Below are positions 8,311 to 12,971 of a DNA stretch of 12,971 nt, one piece after another; the stretch's first letter is position 1, and every line of letters begins with the position of its first letter. The DNA comes from Mycoplasmataceae bacterium (GTDB lineage Bacteria > Bacillota_I > Bacilli_A > Mycoplasmatales > Mycoplasmoidaceae). Position numbers and translations under genes: made by a program. The stretch is from positions 1 to 12,971 of the forward strand of contig JAHHTJ010000009.1 in assembly GCA_020024715.1 (NCBI GenBank), written 5' to 3'. Below the pieces are notes generated by a model that saw only the letters and a list, made by a program, of their open reading frames with translations, was not told where the DNA came from and ran no database searches.

Positions 8311-9294
8311 TTAATTATCCATTTTTGCCTTTATATGTTCTTTTTCTTTTGAGTTTAGTTCTTTATTAGCTTTTAATGGGTTTTTCTTTTCTAGTTTTTT
8401 AAATTCGTTAGATTCCATATATTCATAATGTTTTTTTCATAAATCATAACGATTTTGAATTCTTTCTTTTAAAACTTCTGCTAAGTGTTTTCTACCTCAA
8501 TGCATATATTCTGAATATTTAATTGGTTCTAATGCATCAACCACAATTTCATTTATTTTATATCTTGGTTTTTTATTCTTATCGCTAGTTAAAAAACCAT
8601 CAGTACCAAAAATACATACTGGTACAACTGGAATACCAGTTTGTACAGCAACTTCTAATAAAGCACTATGAAACTCTTGCAATTGATCTCCTTCAACTCT
8701 TGTTCCTTCTGGAAAAATTAATAGAGATGAATCATTCTTAGAAGCATCAACTAATTCATTTATAACTTGATTTAAATTACGAATATCTTTACGATCAACA
8801 AAAATAGTATCAATTAATTTAAAAGCATAACTTCTTTTCTTAGAATCATCTAATTCTTTTTTAGCAACTACTCTTACAAATGGTAATTCATAATGTTGAT
8901 AAGTTACTCTTAAAAGCAATAATGCATCAATATTGGATTTATGATTAGCAATATATAAAACTGGAGTTTTAGGTACATGATCAAAACCAAATTCATGAAA
9001 CTTAACTCTTTTGTAATTTAAGATGCTTTTAATTAATTTGTCAACATATTTATATCTTTCATTAGCAGTATCTACTGGTTTATCTTCCTTAACGTATTTG
9101 TCGTATTTTCTTTTTGCAGCACTTAAAGTAATTAATGAACGAATTGCACTAATTGGAGAAATAATGGATTTAAAATTATATTTAACCTTATCAGAACCAA
9201 CTAATTTAATCTTATTTACATCTTCATATACTTCTTGAATGCTTTTTGCATTTTTAGATGTATCACTATCATTATTAAAATAACTTCTTTTCAT
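8311..9294 (-). CDS. plsC: 1-acyl-sn-glycerol-3-phosphate acyltransferase (PlsC)
   Basis: Adds the second acyl chain to lysophosphatidic acid, giving phosphatidic acid for membrane lipids; acts at the inner face of the membrane. 327 residues, with TGA at 8497-8499 read as Trp. The acyltransferase core begins near residue 110 with NHKSNID (His118-x4-Asp123), then FVRVVAKKEL (139-148), FPEGTR (194-199) and a VPVCIFGTD segment. It has about 90 residues before the core, rich in charged residues with one modest hydrophobic stretch (about 43-58), and a lysine/glutamate-rich tail of about 60 residues. Both make it longer than a minimal PlsC. The ATG at 9294 has an AAGGAA Shine-Dalgarno. First gene of the five-gene minus-strand operon, divergent from secG. 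Confidence 0.92.
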
Positions 9295-9317
9295 TTTTAG
9301 ATTCCTTATATTACAAG

Positions 9318-9329
9318 TATAATATTATA
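9318..9329. promoter_or_regulatory. Symmetric divergent -10 element (TATAATATTATA) between plsC and secG
   Basis: A perfect 12-bp palindrome made of a consensus TATAAT on the plus strand (9318-9323) directly abutting a consensus TATAAT on the minus strand (9329-9324). Read to the right it would start RNA near 9330, with a leader of about 27 bases to secG. Read to the left it would start near 9317, with a leader of about 23 bases to plsC that contains its AAGGAA. No good -35 is visible on either side. This 62-base gap is the only divergent gap in the window, so promoters are expected here. Confidence 0.6.
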
Positions 9330-9356
9330 ACAAGTACAAATACATAAATAACTAAC

Positions 9357-9590
9357 ATGACAGGTATAGATATATTTTTATTTATTTTAGCAGTTATCAT
9401 TCTAATTATTGGATTATTACTAGCATATGCTGGAACACCAGGTGGTGGTCTTGCTGCTTTAGCTGGAGAAGATTTAGAATTATTTCGTAAAACTAAAGAT
9501 CGCGGAATCATTAAGATATTACAAATTATTATGTTTATTTTAGTAATTATCTTAATTGCTACTGGAATCACGATTAGGTTGGTAAATTAA
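9357..9590 (+). CDS. secG: Preprotein translocase subunit SecG
   Basis: Small membrane subunit of the SecYEG protein-export channel. 77 residues with two transmembrane helices (about 6-25 and 52-73). The cytoplasmic loop GTPGGGLAALAGEDLELF followed by KTKDRG matches the SecG pattern of a glycine-rich stretch, LF and a basic RG segment. The ATG at 9357 has no Shine-Dalgarno in its short leader. It is followed directly by rnr (TAA then ATG, no gap), the usual low-GC Gram-positive arrangement secG-rnr-smpB. Confidence 0.93.
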   Translation: MTGIDIFLFILAVIILIIGLLLAYAGTPGGGLAALAGEDLELFRKTKDRGIIKILQIIMFILVIILIATGITIRLVN

Positions 9591-11762
9591 ATGAAGCAAA
9601 TTCCTTATCACCAAGCAATTTCTGAGATTTTAATTAAAGAAGATAATCGTCCAATTCCTCTTCACATCTTAATCAATAAATTAAAAAGACAATATCACAT
9701 TAATAATACTAAAATTATTGAAAATAGTATTATTGCAATGATTGATAATGGTGAGATAAAACAACTAAGCACAAGTAAATCTTTAGTAATTAAACATTTG
9801 ATATCTGACGAAATAATCAGCAAAGAAGTAATTCAAGGAGTTATTAGAATTAACTCAAGTCAAAATGGCTTTGTTTCATTAGCAAATGAAAAGGAAGCTA
9901 AATATTTTGTACCAAAAACTAAATTAAATGGTGCATTAGATGGTGATATGGTAGAAATATCTTTATTAAAAATGATTACTACCAAGGATCAAAAACCATC
10001 AAACTATTTAGATGCTCAAGTAAATAAAGTTATTGAGCATAAAAAAAATTATTTTACAGGAACATTTAAATTAATAAGTCCAAACAATTATGCAATAAAA
10101 GTTGATGATCAAAAATTTTATTTTGATGTGAAATTAAATGATTTTTCGCAGTTAGTTCATGGAAGCAAAATATTATTCAATGTTCAAGAATATAAAGAAG
10201 ATGTTGCGATTGCTGAAGTTAAAAAAATAATTGGACATGAATCAGATGTAGGAAATGATATTTTATCTTTAGTTTATGATGTGGGTGTAGAACCTGAATT
10301 TCCTCAAGAAATTTTAGATATTGCTAATAAATTAAAAATTGATTGAGATCCAAAAAATAATAAAAATAGAAAAGATTTAACAGATAAAAATTTTATTACT
10401 ATTGATCCTACATCAAGTAAAGATTATGATGATTCTTTTTATCTAGAAAAATTACCAGATAATTCATACATTTTAAATGTTGCAATTGCTGATGTAGGAC
10501 ATTTTGTAAAATATAATTCACCATTAGCAAAAGAAGCATTAAAAAGAGGAACATCAATTTATTTAACTGATCGAGTAATTCCGATGTATCCACATATAAT
10601 TTCTGATGATTTGTGTTCATTAAATCCTAATGTAGTTAGATTTAGTATTAATTGCGAAATGCATATTGATAATCAAGGAAATTTTTTAGATATTAAAGTT
10701 TATTCAGCAGCTATTAAAAGTAAAAGAAGATTTAGTTATGATGAAGTTAATGATTATTTTAATTTAAAAAATAATTTAAATAATGATGATAAAAACATCA
10801 TAAAAATGCTAGATAATGCTAAAGAATTACACGAAATTTTAAGAAAAAAGAAAAATGAAGAAGGATTTATTGATTTTGATATCAAAGAACCAAAAATAAT
10901 TGTTGATGAAACTGGTTTTCCAATTGATATTGAATTATATGAAACTGGTGAAGCGCAAAAAATGATTGAAGATTTTATGATTGCTGCAAATGAAGCAACG
11001 ACAATTTTTGCTTTAGATAATAATATTCCTTTTATTTATAGAACACATGAAAAACCAGATGCTATTAAAATTCAAGAATTCAATAAATTACTAAAAAGAA
11101 TTAATTTTAATTCTAGATTAGATTTAAGTGATATTACTTCTAAAAAGATTGCTAAATGATTAAAAGATAATGAACAACATAATATGATTGAAATTGCTAG
11201 AAAAGTATTATTACAATCAATGTCTAAAGCTAAATATAGTGAAGAATTAAGCAGACACTTTGGAATAGCTAGTGATAACTATACACATTTTACATCTCCA
11301 ATTCGAAGATTTCCAGATACTTTAGTAAGTCAGTTGTTTCATATGTATTTGTTTGATAAAGATGAATATAGCGATGAAGAAAGAAGAAATATTAAAAGAG
11401 ATATTAAAGAATTTGCTAAATTATCAAGCGATAAAGAAGTTATAGCTACTCATTTAGGTTTTGATGTAAATGAAATGAAATTTGCTGAATATATGACTAA
11501 ACATATAAATGAACATTATGAAGGTATTATTACATCTGTTAATAAATTTGGTGTATTTGTACAATTAGACAATACTATTGAAGGATTAATTCATATCACA
11601 AATTTACGAAATGATTTTTATACATACAATGATGAAACTTCAACATTAATTGGTAGAAATTCTCGAATTGAATTACATGTTGGTGATAAGGTAGAAGTAG
11701 AAACTATAAGTGCAAATAAAGAAACGAAAAAAATTGATTTTGCATTAGTAAAAAAATTATAA
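9591..11762 (+). CDS. rnr: Ribonuclease R (3'-5' exoribonuclease)
   Basis: Processive 3'-5' exoribonuclease of the RNB family; degrades structured RNA and, with tmRNA-SmpB, clears mRNA from stalled ribosomes. In mollicutes it is usually the main 3' exonuclease, which is family knowledge rather than something seen here. 723 residues with TGA at 10344-10346 and 11157-11159 read as Trp. Domains in order: a helix-turn-helix-like N-terminus (about 1-70), a cold-shock domain from GVIRINSSQNGFV (about 83-95), a catalytic centre IDPTSSKDYDD with Asp272, Asp278, Asp280 and Asp281, the RNB signature HFTSPIRRFPDTLV (about 566-579), and a C-terminal S1 domain from YEGIITSVNKFGVFVQL (about 642) to the end. 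There is no long lysine-rich tail of the E. coli type. It starts directly after the secG stop and ends two bases before smpB. Confidence 0.96.
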
Positions 11763-11764
11763 TT

Positions 11765-12208
11765 ATGAAAATTTTTGCAACAAATAAAAAAGCACATTTT
11801 TTATATTTTATTATTGAAAAAATTGAAGCCGGAATTATTCTAAGCGGTACAGAAGTTAAATCAATTATTAAAAATAATTTGAATATTTCTGATGCATTTG
11901 TTATTAATAAAAAAAATGAAGCATATGTAATTAATATGCATATAGCACCTTATGATCATGGTAATATTCATAATTTAGAACCATTAAGAAATAGAAAATT
12001 GCTTTTGCATAAAAAAGAAATTAATAAATTGTTTTTTGAAGCTAAAAAAAATAAATTAGCAATTATTGTTTTAAGTGTTTATGCAAAAAACAATAAAATT
12101 AAACTTGAATTAGCATTAGCAAAAAGTAAAAAAATTTATGATAAACGTCAAACTATAAAAGAACGTGATTTAAAGCGAGAAATAAATAAAAAGTTTAAGG
12201 CATATTAA
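11765..12208 (+). CDS. smpB: SsrA-binding protein SmpB
   Basis: Binds tmRNA and delivers it to the A site of stalled ribosomes for trans-translation. 147 residues, the usual size. The SmpB pattern is complete: KKAHFLYFIIEKIEAGIILS then GTEVKS (28-33), RNRKLLLHKKEI in the middle, and IKLELALAKSKKIYDKRQTI then KERD near the C-terminus. The basic C-terminal tail (LKREINKKFKAY) is the part that enters the mRNA channel. The ATG lies two bases after the rnr stop with no Shine-Dalgarno. Its TAA overlaps the next ATG by one base (TAATG). The tmRNA gene itself is not in the window. Confidence 0.96.
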   Translation: MKIFATNKKAHFLYFIIEKIEAGIILSGTEVKSIIKNNLNISDAFVINKKNEAYVINMHIAPYDHGNIHNLEPLRNRKLLLHKKEINKLFFEAKKNKLAIIVLSVYAKNNKIKLELALAKSKKIYDKRQTIKERDLKREINKKFKAY

Positions 12209-12971
12209 TGAATGTATTTCAATTAACACCAAAATTATATTTTAACGATGAAGCAATTAATAATTTAGAACATGAATTAAAATCACAAGATTTTAAATCT
12301 GTTTTTATTGTCTGTTCAGAATCTGGATTTAATTCAATAGCATTGCAAGATTTAATAAAAATTTTAAAGAAAAATAACATTCAATATTTTATTTATCAAC
12401 TATCATATTCTTATGTTGATGTTAATGAAATTTATGAAGCTAGTATTTTATTTGAAAAAAAGAAAGCTAATTTACTAATTAGTATTGGTGGAAATAAAGT
12501 AATTGATTTTGTTAAAATTCTAGCAATCTATACTCCTAATAAATCTTTACATCATTCGGTATGACATTATATCAATGATCCAGGTGCTATTAAAACTGTA
12601 GCTTATCCGATTGTTAGCATTGTTTTAAGCATTAGTAATGGTTCTTGTTCTAATGGATTAAGTATTGCTTATAATTCAACCTTAAATAAAGCTCAAGGTG
12701 TTATTTCTTTTACTTCTATTCCTAATGTTGTAATAATAGATAAAAAGTATCTTTTATCTAATACAAAAGAAAATTTAAATCAAGCTTTTCTTTATTTAAT
12801 TATTGATTGTATTAATAGCATTATAAATAATAATGAGTCTGATTGATATTGAACTAGTAATTATAATTATGGTAATTTAGTTAGCATAATTAAAGCATTA
12901 ATTACAATTAAAAACTATCCAACTAATGATGAAGCATGAAACATTTTGATGGTTAATGCTTATTTTAATGG
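12208..12971 (+). CDS. Degenerate iron-containing alcohol dehydrogenase family protein (5' part)
   Basis: The first 254 codons of an open frame that leaves the window. TGA codons, including 12562-12564, are read as Trp. The overall plan fits the Fe-ADH/dehydroquinate synthase-like fold: an N-terminal nucleotide-binding half with KKKANLLISIGGNKVID (84-100) where the family has GGGS-x-x-D, then AYPIVSIVLSISNGSCSNG (132-150) for the usual P-x-x-x-I-P-T-T-x-G-T-G-S-E, then NVVIIDKKYLL (173-183). In the following helix the family has G-x-D-A-L-x-H-A-x-E, with the metal-binding Asp and His. Here the aligned stretch is NLNQAFLYLIIDCINSI (189-205), in which neither ligand can be matched with confidence. 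Activity is therefore doubtful and the substrate unknown. The ATG overlaps the smpB stop by one base, with AAGG seven bases upstream. Confidence 0.75.

Noticed and set aside
9023..9238. Plus-strand open frame opposite plsC
   Set aside because: Antisense to the N-terminal coding part of plsC; no Shine-Dalgarno and no family resemblance.
9311..9571. Minus-strand open frame opposite secG
   Set aside because: The reverse complement of a membrane-protein gene gives a hydrophobic shadow; secG is clearly the real gene and the frame would overlap the divergent promoter.
10408..10620. Minus-strand open frame inside rnr
   Set aside because: Lies opposite the catalytic centre of RNase R, which is unambiguous on the plus strand.
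1..12971. Poly-A/poly-T runs as phase-variation tracts
   Set aside because: Runs of 7 or so A or T are common in such A/T-rich DNA; none is clearly longer than background or placed at a promoter or gene start in a way that suggests slippage.

Overview
The window comes from an AT-rich mollicute (Mycoplasma/Ureaplasma-type bacterium) that reads UGA as tryptophan. In nearly every larger gene an in-frame TGA falls where the protein family has Trp, for example the thymidylate synthase SAWN motif, the DHFR PWKL region and the HsdS SWEW repeat. Frames called with the standard code are therefore broken pieces of whole genes, and one gene (folA) is almost invisible. I cannot fix the species. The plsC-scpA-scpB neighbourhood and the secG-rnr-smpB cluster fit Mollicutes and low-GC Gram-positives generally.

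Layout. Everything from 1 to 9294 reads on the minus strand and everything from 9357 to the end on the plus strand; the two halves diverge from a 62-base promoter region. Minus strand, in order of transcription: (a) plsC-thyA-folA-scpA-scpB, a compact five-gene run with junctions from a 1-base overlap to a 9-base gap. It makes a phospholipid acyltransferase, the two enzymes of the dTMP/folate cycle and the two SMC partner proteins of chromosome segregation, and it ends at a hairpin terminator (5512-5544). (b) hsdR-hsdM-hsdS, a complete Type I restriction-modification operon with its own 130-base upstream region, and perhaps one more gene starting at base 23 and leaving the window.

Plus strand: secG-rnr-smpB, the classic secretion/RNA-decay/trans-translation cluster, followed by a 1-base overlap with the 5' part of a degenerate member of the iron-containing alcohol dehydrogenase family, cut by the window end.

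How the genes work together. HsdR, HsdM and HsdS would form a restriction complex whose specificity is set by two target-recognition domains in HsdS. The hsdS gene carries two near-identical 261-bp internal direct repeats that could recombine. ThyA and FolA are metabolically paired: ThyA oxidises methylene-THF to DHF and FolA re-reduces it. ScpA and ScpB act together with Smc. RNase R and SmpB both act in trans-translation and decay of mRNA on stalled ribosomes.

I see no tRNA, rRNA, CRISPR array, insertion sequence or prophage gene, and no clearly undescribed system. The points most worth a second look are the hsdS repeats, a pair of TATGNCATA palindromes in front of hsdR, a symmetric bidirectional promoter between plsC and secG, and the apparent loss of metal-binding residues in the terminal dehydrogenase-like gene.
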